DNA of 64,000 bases from Aquimarina sp. ERC-38 (GCF_026222555.1 NZ_CP098511.1:415501-479500), one strand, 5' to 3'; numbered from the stretch's first letter, positions 17,640 to 27,074 are shown. Translations and numbers: made by a program. Notes: generated from the letters alone by a model not told the origin.

Positions 17640-19049
17640 TTATTTACTAGCCACAGAACTTTCTTTATCCACTTTCAATTTTACATTTTCAACTACATAC
17701 GTACCCATGTTTTTACCTTGAAGTAAACCCAAATCAATTGCAGAACGGTAATGAATTCCCCCATACAAACGACTTACTGCAGCTTCTTCGGCAGCTTGAT
17801 AAAAAGAAGAAAAAGATCTGACCGGTAATCCGTAGGCAACTTCTGTAGTGTCATCAAAGGAAAAGTTATCACCGAAAATATCGGTAAGTACAGTTGCAGC
17901 AGCTCCGGAAACTACTGAGTGTCCGCTTGTATACTCCGGAAACGGTGGAGTTTGCAAAATCGGTTCCCAATCCTGATCTATGTATTGATTGATTAAAGTT
18001 TCAGGTCGGATTAAGTTACTACGGTATTTTTCATCCCAGCAACTAATAAATGCATCTGCAATGGCTACAGAAGTACGCGTGTAGGCATATATGGTTTTTA
18101 TAAAATCCGTATTAGTCTTTTGACATGCTATTTTGCAAATCCCAATCCAATGGGCACCAGGTGTAATTTTTTTAGTTGCAAACATCAAATGACCTTTATG
18201 GGTGGATACATAAGGATTACAATCCCAGAATTGAGCAATTTTTAGTTTTTCTGAGGACTCGCCTTCTTCCCTGATTTGTTTTCCTACTTTATAAGTTTCA
18301 ACTACTTCTTTATAAAACGAAGTTTCTTTTTCTAGTGAAAATTTAGGAAAAGGATTGGGTTTAAATTGTGACGGATCTTTTAATACCATCGGCCTAATTT
18401 TTGCCCAGTGTGGTTCGATACCGCTCATATAATCCGGTGGAGTTGGTTGCCAGCGAGAAGGATCATCCGTATTTACAGAGAACTTCGGCATAGTTCGGGT
18501 TTGTGCGTAATTATCGGCTTTATACCAATCTTTGATATGGTTTGCTACCTTCTCTCCATATTCTTTTGAAACTTCAAAAGAATTTTTATTTACGGTATGC
18601 CAATTCTTGTATAAACTATCTTGATACTGCTGTATTCGATCTTCAGAAAATAATAAAGATTTTCCTACTTCCAAATAAGCAATTAAAGCTGCTACTTCCA
18701 GATGTACTATAGACGTATCTGCTTTTTGTACAGGTTGTAGATCCTTCACTTGAGAAGCCAAGGTTTTGTAATTCTTGCTTGATTGTTGTATTACCTCATA
18801 CGCTGCTATATTCGCATAATTGTAGATACGACTAGCGACCGGTGGCGAAAATATATCATGAACCATTACCTCTGTAATTTTATCAACAGCTTCATGATAA
18901 TTTGCAGAAGTTACTTCAATTTTACTACTTTGATTTTGACATGAAAAGAAAGCTAACATGTATATGATGATAAACAAAGTATATACGATTTTTTGTAAAC
19001 TAGATAGTAAGTTATTCGTAGAAAAGAAACTACAATATTTCAAATTCAT
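17640..19049 (-). CDS. Vanadium-haloperoxidase/PAP2-superfamily lipoprotein
   Basis: 469 aa. The N-terminus has a hydrophobic stretch ending in FFSC (about 34-37), a probable lipoprotein signal. The C-terminal half carries PAP2/VHPO active-site motifs: PEYTSGHSVVSGAAATVL (about 364-381) and SRLYGGIHYRSAIDLG (about 422-437) with the two catalytic histidines. The family includes vanadium-dependent haloperoxidases and vanadate-binding phosphatases; which activity applies is not evident. An internal Met before LAFFSC could be the true start. Confidence 0.8.
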   Translation of the reverse strand: MNLKYCSFFSTNNLLSSLQKIVYTLFIIIYMLAFFSCQNQSSKIEVTSANYHEAVDKITEVMVHDIFSPPVASRIYNYANIAAYEVIQQSSKNYKTLASQVKDLQPVQKADTSIVHLEVAALIAYLEVGKSLLFSEDRIQQYQDSLYKNWHTVNKNSFEVSKEYGEKVANHIKDWYKADNYAQTRTMPKFSVNTDDPSRWQPTPPDYMSGIEPHWAKIRPMVLKDPSQFKPNPFPKFSLEKETSFYKEVVETYKVGKQIREEGESSEKLKIAQFWDCNPYVSTHKGHLMFATKKITPGAHWIGICKIACQKTNTDFIKTIYAYTRTSVAIADAFISCWDEKYRSNLIRPETLINQYIDQDWEPILQTPPFPEYTSGHSVVSGAAATVLTDIFGDNFSFDDTTEVAYGLPVRSFSSFYQAAEEAAVSRLYGGIHYRSAIDLGLLQGKNMGTYVVENVKLKVDKESSVASK

Positions 19050-19151
19050 GTTTTATTAGGTTTCTTAAAGGGTAATAGTATAAAGAACTTTTTTACAAAA
19101 TTAAAACTATTTATATGAATTACAAGCATTTAAACCATATTGCATATATCC

Positions 19152-19184
19152 AAAAAATTCCGCTTCAATTAAGAAACGGAATTT
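19152..19184 (-). terminator. Intrinsic terminator of the DUF547 gene
   Basis: On the minus strand AAATTCCG ... CGGAATTT forms an 8-bp stem continued by a run of six T, directly downstream of the CDS ending at 19212. Confidence 0.8.
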
Positions 19185-19211
19185 ATTAGTAATTTATATT
19201 TAGTTGTATTT

Positions 19212-19961
19212 TTAATCTTGAGCCACTACTGCTTTACCATTTACTCTTGCATTTAAACTCCAATTGTAATCAGTATACCCTTTATTAGATTGCTTTGCAA
19301 TTTTTACATTCGCATATTTATTAATAAAATCAACCACGTCTCCCCCGTTTACTTTAAAATCTTTTTTAAACCAGGTGAAGATTTTAGAAACTTTTACTTG
19401 ATTTTTTGTAATAATATTACGGGTAGGATCATTGATAAATTGACGGGTTTGTGTATCCAAAGCTTCATCTACATTTGATGCGGTATATGCACGATTCCAA
19501 ACTACGGGACAACTATAAGAAGCACAGTTAATTGCAAAATGAATTCTCGGATCACCAAATTTTCTTAAAATTTCATGTTCTAACTGACCCAAACTATACC
19601 ATTCGCCACTGATCTTAAAAAATTCTTTTTCCCAGGGATCTTTAATATCTTTTATACTTTTTACCGGATAGCTATCTATAATTAATTTAATTGTATAGGC
19701 GTTATATGCATTTATCCAGTAAGCCAACTTTTCTTCTCTAGACCAACTTTCTTGAGGAGGATTGGCTGAAAGCTGAGCAAAATACCTATATAGAAGGGAA
19801 CTATCCTGCATAAAACCTTCGTAATCTACCTGACCATCATCAGAAACATTTAATAATAGTGCTTGATCCCATAGATTGTGATCAAATGAAGAAGTTTGCG
19901 CTTGAGAAATAAATACCGTAAAGGTAAAAATTACGGTATAAAGGAATTTAGGGGTATTCAT
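19212..19961 (-). CDS. DUF547 secreted protein
   Basis: 249 aa when started at the internal ATG at 19961, chosen because MNTPKFLYTVIFTFTVFISQAQT then forms a clean signal peptide; the longer frame up to 20027 would bury it. DUF547 is recognised by YWINAYNAYTIKLIIDSYPVKSIKDIKDPWEKEFF and the motif DPRIHFAINCASYSCP with its conserved Cys pair. The family has no firmly established activity. It is a paralogue of the next gene upstream (20147-21142). Confidence 0.85.
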   Translation of the reverse strand: MNTPKFLYTVIFTFTVFISQAQTSSFDHNLWDQALLLNVSDDGQVDYEGFMQDSSLLYRYFAQLSANPPQESWSREEKLAYWINAYNAYTIKLIIDSYPVKSIKDIKDPWEKEFFKISGEWYSLGQLEHEILRKFGDPRIHFAINCASYSCPVVWNRAYTASNVDEALDTQTRQFINDPTRNIITKNQVKVSKIFTWFKKDFKVNGGDVVDFINKYANVKIAKQSNKGYTDYNWSLNARVNGKAVVAQD

Positions 19962-20146
19962 AATTAGTTTTTTTAAGGTTTGTATTCCTAATATTTTGAT
20001 CACACTTTTAAGTGATGATGAAAACATTGATGTAATAGTCCTAACAAAATCTTAAAACTTACAGAATGTATGGTTGAACCCTCCTAGATTAAAGAATTAT
20101 TGAATTTAATTCATTGATAACTAATTAATTAAAAAATATAAAATAA

Positions 20147-21142
20147 TTAATTATTTAATTGCCAATTGTAGTCTTTATAAGAAATTTTGGCATTTGGTCG
20201 AATAGTAGTCGTTGCATATTGATTTAAAAAATCAATCAAACTTCCCTCTGTTTTAAAATCTTTTGAAAACCAATTGAATATTTTAGATATTTCTACTCTG
20301 TCTTCATTAATAGAATTATAGGTTGTGTTGTTTATAAATTGCTTTGTTAATACATCTAATTGCTTTTGTACATTATCTGTTGTAAAAGCTTTATTGGACA
20401 AAGCAGGGCAGGAAACAGAAGCACAGTTTATCCCGAAATGTATTCGGGGATCTCCTAACTTTCTCAAAACTTTATGTTCAACATCATTTAGATTGTAGCG
20501 TTCCTCGCCTAATTGAAAGAAACGTTGTCCCCAGGGATCTTTTATATCTTTAATACTGGTGATCGGATAGTTATCTAAAATCAGTTTAATCGTAAACGCA
20601 TTATAAGCATTCATCCAAAAGGCTAGCTTACTATTTTTAGTATCCTCTTCACTGGGAACCTTATTGGACAGCATTTTTAAATAAGTATCTAGCTTTTGTT
20701 GATCTTGTTGAAAACCCTTGTAGTTTACTTTTCCCTGGTCTGTCACATGTTTTGAAAGTAATTCATTCCATAATGCGTGTTGACTTGCTATTTTTGTCTG
20801 GTTGGATTTATCTTTATCAACTGACCTTGCAACAGCTACTTTTTCTTTTTTGGGTATTGTTTCTTCCGGAAAGTTGTCAGGTGCTTTTTCTTCAATAGGA
20901 ATAGGAGGCCTGTTGACTTTTTGATTATTCTTACTTTCCGTATCTAGATTTCTTTTTTTAACAGCATCGGTAACCGCACTGTCTTCGGGTATGGTTTTAT
21001 TAGCTTCTGTTTTTTTTGAAATGGTACTATCGGAAACTTTTTTTTCGTTGGAACCTTTATTCTTTTCTTGACCAAAAGAAGTATTTGAACTACAAGACAG
21101 TAAAAAGAATATAGTAGTTAAATAAATAAAACCTGTTTTCAT
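20147..21142 (-). CDS. DUF547 lipoprotein with low-complexity linker
   Basis: 331 aa. Lipoprotein signal (FFLLSCSS, Cys about 17). Residues 25-125 are a Lys/Glu/Pro-rich linker, then the DUF547 domain (about 125-331) with FWMNAYNAFTIKLILDNYPITSIKDIKDPWGQRFF and DPRIHFGINCASVSCP. The domain is close to that of 19212-19961, so the two are tandem duplicates that differ by the linker and by lipid anchoring. The linker probably spans periplasm or extends from the membrane (inference). Confidence 0.85.
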   Translation of the reverse strand: MKTGFIYLTTIFFLLSCSSNTSFGQEKNKGSNEKKVSDSTISKKTEANKTIPEDSAVTDAVKKRNLDTESKNNQKVNRPPIPIEEKAPDNFPEETIPKKEKVAVARSVDKDKSNQTKIASQHALWNELLSKHVTDQGKVNYKGFQQDQQKLDTYLKMLSNKVPSEEDTKNSKLAFWMNAYNAFTIKLILDNYPITSIKDIKDPWGQRFFQLGEERYNLNDVEHKVLRKLGDPRIHFGINCASVSCPALSNKAFTTDNVQKQLDVLTKQFINNTTYNSINEDRVEISKIFNWFSKDFKTEGSLIDFLNQYATTTIRPNAKISYKDYNWQLNN

Positions 21143-21215
21143 AACTATACTTTGCGCAAATTTACAAGATGAGTTACAAAACTTAAGCCAAACTAGTATA
21201 AAACTTGTGATAATT

Positions 21216-21938
21216 TCACTTCGCTATATATTTTAAATAATAACGGTACAGTGCTTCCGGACTGGCTCCTAATGTTTTTTTTAAATGAATTAGAAAAAAG
21301 TGATATTGTAACGTCCAGATTCCATGTTCCCTATATTTTCGTGCTGAAGTTTTAATAATTTTAGGAATTACACAAAAAGCGTCTTCTTTATAAAGCCTGG
21401 AAATAAATTCATTATCTTCATAAATTTTATAGGCTTCATCAAAACCTCTGACATCTTCAAAAAGAGATTTTGTTATAAAAAGACTCTGATCACCGCCTCT
21501 ACAATATTTACTGTCAAATCTGGTAAACCAAGCTATAAATTGCAACCACCAGTGGGTATCGTCAAACTGCATACGGAAACAACCGGCATTGACACCTTTT
21601 TTTATCTCTGCTAATATATATTGGTCAAAGTATTTAGGTGGATAACTATCAGAATGTAAAAAATATAAAATTTCACCTTCTGCAATCGAAGCTCCGTGAT
21701 TCTGTTGAATAGCCCTTCCTTTTTCGGACTGAGAAATTTTTATTTTACGACAACAACATCCTGAATGTTTTTTGCTTTGTATGTAATTTGATATGGCATA
21801 TACCGTACCATCAGAACTTTTTCCGTCAACAATTAAAATTTCGGTAATTAAGGCATCACTACTATGAGAAAATAAATGATCCAGAAAAACCCCTATGGTT
21901 TTTGATTCGTTATAAACCGGAACAATAATACTTATCAT
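21216..21938 (-). CDS. TIGR04283-type family 2 glycosyltransferase
   Basis: 240 aa GT-A glycosyltransferase. It has the nucleotide-sugar binding start MISIIVPVYNESKTIGVFLDHL, EILIVDGKSSDGTV, the segment SEKGRAIQQNHGASIAEGEILYFLHSDSYPP (the HSD in place of DxD) and CRGGDQSLFITKSLFEDVRGFDE. This layout matches the TIGR04283 group, named for proposed arsenosugar synthesis; no arsM or arsS gene is nearby, so the substrate is open. No transmembrane anchor is seen. Confidence 0.8.
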   Translation of the reverse strand: MISIIVPVYNESKTIGVFLDHLFSHSSDALITEILIVDGKSSDGTVYAISNYIQSKKHSGCCCRKIKISQSEKGRAIQQNHGASIAEGEILYFLHSDSYPPKYFDQYILAEIKKGVNAGCFRMQFDDTHWWLQFIAWFTRFDSKYCRGGDQSLFITKSLFEDVRGFDEAYKIYEDNEFISRLYKEDAFCVIPKIIKTSARKYREHGIWTLQYHFFLIHLKKTLGASPEALYRYYLKYIAK

Positions 21939-22154
21939 ATTCTTTTTATCGCATTAACATCTATTAATGCTTACCCCTTTAATCAATTACAACTTTAAAA
22001 TTACCTACATCCTATATGGTCTATAACGATAACATACAATCAGAGTTACCAGACAATGTAGCAACTTTCTTTTTAAAGCAAATTTAACTATTAAAAAAGA
22101 CTATTTAACAAAATATGAAGATATTCCCGGGAGATTTGGAAAAATAAGTAGTAA

Positions 22155-22816
22155 AGGCTCAGGGCAAGCTTCTCGCCCAAACATTTCCATTTCAAAACAA
22201 AAAAAGGAAAAAACTTTACGATTGTTCCTCTATTAACGTTGGTCTACTAGGGCTCCCTTTGGTAGAAGGCTCAGGGCAAGCTTCTCGCCCAAACATTTCC
22301 ATTTCAAAACAAAAAAAGGAAAAAACTTTACGATTGTTCCTCTATTAACGTTGGTCTACTAGGGCTCCCTTTGGTAGAAGGCTCAGGGCAAGCTTCTCGC
22401 CCGAACATTTCCATTTCAAAAACAAAAAAGGAACAAACTTTACGATTGTTCCTCTATTAACGTTGGTCTACTAGGGCTCCCTTCGGTAGAAGGCTCAGGG
22501 CAAGCTTCTCGCCCAAACATTTTCATTTCAAAAACAAAAAAGGAACAAACTTTACGATTGTTCCTCTATTAACGTTGGTCTACTAGGGCTCCCTTTGGTA
22601 GAAGGCTCAGGGCAAGCTTCTCGCCCAAACATTTCCATTTCAAAAACAAAAAAGGAACAAACTTTACGATTGTTCCTCTATTAACGTTGGTCTACTAGGG
22701 CTCCCTTCGAATAGAAGGCTCAGGGCAAGCTTCTCGCCCAAACATTTCCATTTCAAAAACAAAAAAGGAACAAACTTTACGATTGTTCCTCTATTAACGT
22801 TGGTCTACTAGGGCTC
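22155..22816 (-). repeat. 112-bp tandem repeat array containing tRNA-Gln 3' ends
   Basis: Nearly six copies, period 112 bp (113 next to the tRNA). Read on the minus strand, each unit begins with the last 16 nt of the tRNA-Gln acceptor/T-arm (GAGCCCTAGTAGACCA), then ACGTTAATA, a terminator-like hairpin, and a second dyad GGGC...GCCC. tRNA-end fragments start at plus positions 22240, 22352, 22464, 22576 and 22688; the real tRNA end is at 22801. Units nearest the tRNA match each other better than the two outermost, which carry a GGAAAAAAC variant. Confidence 0.95.
22761..22789 (-). terminator. Intrinsic terminator of tRNA-Gln, first array copy
   Basis: Minus strand GGAACAA ... TTGTTCC, 7-bp stem with 9-nt loop followed by six T, 11 nt after the tRNA discriminator. 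Copies recur every 112 bp in the array. Confidence 0.75.
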
Positions 22817-22872
22817 GAACCTAGACTCTTCTGGACCAAAACCAGACGTGTTGCCAGTTACACCATAGACCA
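22800..22872 (-). tRNA. tRNA-Gln (anticodon TTG)
   Basis: 73 nt cloverleaf. Acceptor TGGTCTA/TAGACCA (7 bp), anticodon stem TCTGG/CCAGA with loop TTTTGGT giving anticodon TTG, and T-arm CTAGG-TTCGAGC-CCTAG. CCA is not encoded. Its 3' 16 nt are reiterated downstream in the tandem array. Confidence 0.95.
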
Positions 22873-22889
22873 TTAACCTAATGCGGGTG

Positions 22890-22920
22890 CAAATTTAAAA
22901 CATTCTTTTAGGTATCCCAA
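22890..22920 (-). promoter_or_regulatory. Promoter of tRNA-Gln
   Basis: On the minus strand TTG (22918-22920), 20 bases, TAAATTTG (22890-22897), followed 17 nt later by the tRNA 5' end. Confidence 0.65.
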
Positions 22921-23071
22921 CTAAATTAAATATTTTTTCAAAAAAATTAGTTATAAAAGCAACAATTAAAATAACTACCCGTCTTATGAATATTAAGGAT
23001 AAGGCGAATAAAGAATTGACAAAAGGTATTTTATTATTAAATTCGCCACACTGTATTTAAGAACAAAATTT

Positions 23072-26000
23072 ATGGGCACATTTGATTTTAGCAAATGGAA
23101 TAAAATTTTAGGCTGGGTAACTTTTTTAATAGCGATAACCGTATATGCTTTAACGGTTGAACCTACCGCCAGTTTCTGGGATGCAGGAGAATATATCGCT
23201 ACCTCTTCAAAATTACAGGTAGGGCATCCCCCGGGAGCCCCCCTCTTTCAAATGATCGGGGCTTTTGCCTCTATTTTTGCCAGCGACCCAACTTCAGTAG
23301 CTTTAGCAGTTAATATGACCTCTGCATTTGCTAGTGCTTTTGCCATTTTATTTATGTTTTGGTCCATAACCTTATTGTTACGAAAAATTATCCGTATTGA
23401 AGAAGAATTTACTACTGGTAAGGGAATTGCCGTATTAGGAAGTGCTTTTGTAGGCTCTTTGGCTTTCGCTTTTACCGATAGTTTTTGGTTTAATGCCGTA
23501 GAAGCCGAGGTTTATGCCATGGCCACCTGTGTATTGTCCATTATGTTTTACCTGGGGCTATTATGGGATCGAGATATGCATAAACCCAGGGGAGACCGCT
23601 GGCTAATTCTAATTGCATTTGTTGCCGGACTGTCTTTTGGGATACATTTTATGGGATTGCTTTCTATTCCCGCCATTGGACTTCTGTATTACTTTAAGAA
23701 TTACAAAGTAACCATAAAGAGTTTTATCGTTGCGAATATTACGGTAATTGCCATTCTACTTTTTATATTTAAACTGCTCTTACCTTCTACCCTTAAATTA
23801 TTTGGTGGGCTGGAAGTATTTTTTGTAAATAGTCTAAGTATGCCCTTTAATTCCGGAACCATATTTACCGCTTTAATTATTGCTGTTGCCTTTTATTATG
23901 CGTTACGTTCCAGCCGAAATAAAGGCTATCGTGCCCTTTATACCGGGCTGCTTTGTACCGTTTTTATCCTAATAGGTTTTTCCAGTTGGATTATGTTACC
24001 GATCCGTGCCAATGCCGGTACGGTTATTAATGAAAATAACCCAAATAACGCCCGGGAACTATTAGCGTATTACAATATGGAGCAATACCCGGAAACCCAC
24101 TTGTTCTACGGCCCCCAATTTACAGAGATTTATTCCGGACTGGATGAAGATGATCCCTATGAGGATGATAAACCAAAATATGAGAAAAATACAAAAACAG
24201 GTAAGTACGAAATTGTAAACGACTGGAAAAACGCTAAGCAAAATATTGACGATAACCACAAATCCATCCTACCCCGAATGTGGAGTACGGAGCATATTGC
24301 CAATTATATGGATTTTACCGGTCCGATTAAGTTTACTATCAAACCGGAATACCAGGATCAAGAAGAATTATTACAAGCCGTTTCACAATTCCGTAGAAAA
24401 TACGCTACGGGGCAATTGGACAACGATGATTATAACAAATTTTTACGCTCGTTTGGTAAATACCTTGACGTAGAAAAACCTTCATTAGGTGCTAATATAG
24501 CTTACTTATTAGAGTACCAGATGGGATATATGTACTGGCGTTATTTTATGTGGAATTTTGCCGGACGACAAGATGATAATCAGGGGAGGTATACGGATTT
24601 ACAAGGTAACTGGCTAAGTGGTATTAAATGGATTGATGAATTACACTTAGGTTCGCAGGATAACCTACCTACGGATGCTACTAAAAATAAGGCAAGAAAT
24701 ACCTATTATTTTCTTCCGCTTATCCTAGGATTGATCGGTTTGGCTTTCCATTCTCAAAAAGATTTAAAAAGCTTTTGGGTTTTATTAATATTTTTTCTTT
24801 TTACCGGCCTGGCTTTGAAAATTTATTTAAACGAACGCCCATTTGAACCCAGGGAACGGGACTACGCTCTGGTGGGTTCTTTTTACGTATTTTCTATCTG
24901 GATTGGATTTGGGGTGTATGCTTTATTTGATATGCTGAAGGAATACCTAAAACCTAAAATCCTGGCACCTATTGTAACCGCAGTATGCTTCTTAGCAGTT
25001 CCGGTGTTATTAGCTTCAGAAAATTGGGATGATCATGACCGTTCTAACCGGTATACGGCGCAATCTATGGCAAAAATGTACCTGCAATCCTGCCAGGAAG
25101 ATGCTATTTTATTTACTATCGGGGATAATGATACCTTTGCCCTGTGGTATGCGCAAGAAATTGAAGAGTACCGTACGGATGTACGAACTGTAAACACCAG
25201 TTTGTTTGCTACCGACTGGTATATCGATCAAATGAAACGAGCAGCCTATGAAGGAAAACCCATTCCTTCACAACTCACCCATGAATTTTACCGTTTTGGA
25301 AGTAATGATGTGGTCTATCATAAACCAATCACGAAAGATACTATGTTGATCCAAAACTGGATGAAGTGGATACAATCTGATGACCCCAGGACTAAAGGAG
25401 ATCTGCAAAATGGTAAAAAAGTAAACACTTTTCCAACCAAGCATGTTCGCATTCCGGTAGATAAAGAAACGGTTCTTAAAAATGGAATTGTAAAACCTGA
25501 AGATGCGGATTTAATTGTGCCTTATGTAGATATTTATATTAAAAACGATATCCTGTTAAAGAACCGCTTGTTGATGCTGGATATTATTGCTAATAATAAC
25601 TGGGAGCGACCAATTTATTTTACCGGAGGTAGTTTTGGGGATGATGACTATTTATGGATGAAGGATTATTTACAACTTGACGGGGTAACCTATAAATTAG
25701 TACCTATCAGAACGCCGGTTGATAAAAGAAACCCTTATGAAATGGGACGAATTGATACCGACCTTATGTATGATAACGTCATGAGTTGGAACTGGGGAAA
25801 TAGTGAAAATCCAGATATCTATCATGACCCTGAAACCCGAAAAAATGCAATTACCTATCGAAGTAACCTGGCTAGATTAGTCGAGGCTTTGCTAGCTAAA
25901 GGAGATAAGAAAAAAGCTAAAGAAGTATTGGACCTGGGTATGGAAAAAATGCCAATTGAGTATTATGAATATTATACTTTACTGGAACCCTATGTAACCG

Positions 26001-26359
26001 GATATTATCAAGTAGGAGAAAAAGAAAAAGCCAGGGATTTGTGGAATAAAATTGCTAAAAAATACCAGGAACAACTTACTTATTTCGGCAACCTTGACCT
26101 AGAGAAACAATATGAATTTGCCAGTGATATTGTAAGCAATGTAGAAAGGTACCGTAGTGTAGTCGACTTGTTAGTCATGAATAGGGATCAGGAACTTGTT
26201 AAAGAAAAAGCAGGGGAATTTAACGAATATCTAAACATGTTTACCAGACTCTATTCTGATGATGAGAAATACGATAATAAAGCAGTTCCAGCAACTCCGG
26301 AAAGCTTACAGAGAGAGTTAAAGGATAGTCAGCCCATATTAGATACTTTAGAAAAATAA
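23072..26359 (+). CDS. DUF2723 multi-pass membrane protein, glycosyltransferase-like
   Basis: 1095 aa. The N-terminal half has about 12 transmembrane helices with DUF2723 landmarks: VEPTASFWDAGEYIATSSKLQVGHPPGAPLF (about 29-59, containing the acidic residue expected in GT-C enzymes) and NAVEAEVYAMAT (about 143-154). A second membrane block lies at about 545-655. The C-terminal ~430 residues are soluble with GDNDTFALWYAQE and TPR-like helices near 940-1010. GT-C membrane enzymes use lipid-linked sugars; in Bacteroidota such proteins have been suggested to act in protein O-glycosylation. Monocistronic. Confidence 0.8.
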   Translation: MGTFDFSKWNKILGWVTFLIAITVYALTVEPTASFWDAGEYIATSSKLQVGHPPGAPLFQMIGAFASIFASDPTSVALAVNMTSAFASAFAILFMFWSITLLLRKIIRIEEEFTTGKGIAVLGSAFVGSLAFAFTDSFWFNAVEAEVYAMATCVLSIMFYLGLLWDRDMHKPRGDRWLILIAFVAGLSFGIHFMGLLSIPAIGLLYYFKNYKVTIKSFIVANITVIAILLFIFKLLLPSTLKLFGGLEVFFVNSLSMPFNSGTIFTALIIAVAFYYALRSSRNKGYRALYTGLLCTVFILIGFSSWIMLPIRANAGTVINENNPNNARELLAYYNMEQYPETHLFYGPQFTEIYSGLDEDDPYEDDKPKYEKNTKTGKYEIVNDWKNAKQNIDDNHKSILPRMWSTEHIANYMDFTGPIKFTIKPEYQDQEELLQAVSQFRRKYATGQLDNDDYNKFLRSFGKYLDVEKPSLGANIAYLLEYQMGYMYWRYFMWNFAGRQDDNQGRYTDLQGNWLSGIKWIDELHLGSQDNLPTDATKNKARNTYYFLPLILGLIGLAFHSQKDLKSFWVLLIFFLFTGLALKIYLNERPFEPRERDYALVGSFYVFSIWIGFGVYALFDMLKEYLKPKILAPIVTAVCFLAVPVLLASENWDDHDRSNRYTAQSMAKMYLQSCQEDAILFTIGDNDTFALWYAQEIEEYRTDVRTVNTSLFATDWYIDQMKRAAYEGKPIPSQLTHEFYRFGSNDVVYHKPITKDTMLIQNWMKWIQSDDPRTKGDLQNGKKVNTFPTKHVRIPVDKETVLKNGIVKPEDADLIVPYVDIYIKNDILLKNRLLMLDIIANNNWERPIYFTGGSFGDDDYLWMKDYLQLDGVTYKLVPIRTPVDKRNPYEMGRIDTDLMYDNVMSWNWGNSENPDIYHDPETRKNAITYRSNLARLVEALLAKGDKKKAKEVLDLGMEKMPIEYYEYYTLLEPYVTGYYQVGEKEKARDLWNKIAKKYQEQLTYFGNLDLEKQYEFASDIVSNVERYRSVVDLLVMNRDQELVKEKAGEFNEYLNMFTRLYSDDEKYDNKAVPATPESLQRELKDSQPILDTLEK

Positions 26360-26394
26360 GTATTTGTATTGGTTATACAACTTTTGTTACATTT

Positions 26395-26690
26395 TGAGAA
26401 AAAAGCGTCAATCCGCGTGGACCAGAAGGGCAGGTTCGAATGTTATTTATAATGAAATGAAGAATAATAGCCTTCCTTGAACTTAATTTAGGATATCGAG
26501 TGCTTAGATTCAACTCAGGATGAAATAGCTTTTGACTAAAATCCTTATCATCCGGAGCCAGGTCAAAAGACTTGGTTGTTCTGTTGAAATGGTTGAAGCA
26601 AACTTCTTCCTTTAGTCGAAGTACTCGATTGACACATTTTATAAGATTAATTATTCCAAATGCACCACGGGTAGAAGTAGTAAAGAACCT
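26395..26690. repeat. Dispersed non-coding repeat, copy A
   Basis: The gap between the DUF2723 and thioredoxin genes is filled by sequence that aligns with 48620-48840: shared stretches include AAAAAAGCGTC, AATGAAATGAAGAA, ACTAAAATCCTTATCAT, TTGAAGCA-ACTTCTTCCTT and ATTCAAATGCAC with small indels. Any ORFs in it are not conserved between the copies. It overlaps the 3' end of the thioredoxin gene by 2 bp. Confidence 0.75.
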
Positions 26691-26985
26691 AAACAAATTC
26701 TTTAATCAGATTAATAAGCGTATTGGCATTCTGTTCACCGCTTTGCCTCCAGGTCATTTCCCCGTCTTTATAGATGATTAATGTAGGCAATCCTTTAATT
26801 CGTAAAGCAGTTGCCAGTTCTTCATTTTTATCTACGTCAATCTTAATAACCTTGCATTTATCGCCCATGGCAGCAGCCACATCTTTTAGGACAGCATGCA
26901 TGGCTACGGAGGGTTCACTCCATTCCGTATAAAAAGAAAGTAAAACCGGGATTTGTAAATCTATTAATTCCCCAAATTTTGACAT
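26689..26985 (-). CDS. Thioredoxin-fold protein lacking the CXXC motif
   Basis: 98 aa, a full-length thioredoxin fold: VLLSFYTEWSEPSVAMHAVLKDVAAAMGDKCKVIKIDVDKNEELATALRIKGLPTLIIYKDGE, with the cis-Pro motif (GLPTLI) intact. The active site that is normally WCGPC reads WSEPS, so both redox cysteines are absent; the only Cys (DKC) is elsewhere. It cannot be an ordinary dithiol reductase and is more likely a binding or chaperone-like protein. No signal peptide, so cytoplasmic. Confidence 0.85.
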   Translation of the reverse strand: MSKFGELIDLQIPVLLSFYTEWSEPSVAMHAVLKDVAAAMGDKCKVIKIDVDKNEELATALRIKGLPTLIIYKDGEMTWRQSGEQNANTLINLIKEFV

Positions 26986-27074
26986 ATAATTGTGTTTTAG
27001 TTAGTACTTAAACTAAGTGTTTTATATAAATGGGTTCACTTAGCAATGGATAAATATACTATTAATTACAAAAG

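Noticed and set aside
22155..22800. CRISPR array
   Set aside because: The repeats are contiguous 112-bp units without spacers and carry tRNA-end and terminator sequence; there are no cas genes.
23072..26359. Prophage or integrative element next to tRNA-Gln
   Set aside because: No integrase, phage gene or att-bounded foreign block is present between the tRNA and flanking core genes.
26373..26696. 107-aa minus-strand ORF downstream of the DUF2723 gene
   Set aside because: It lies in dispersed repeat copy A, and the matching frame in copy B is not preserved, so coding is unlikely.
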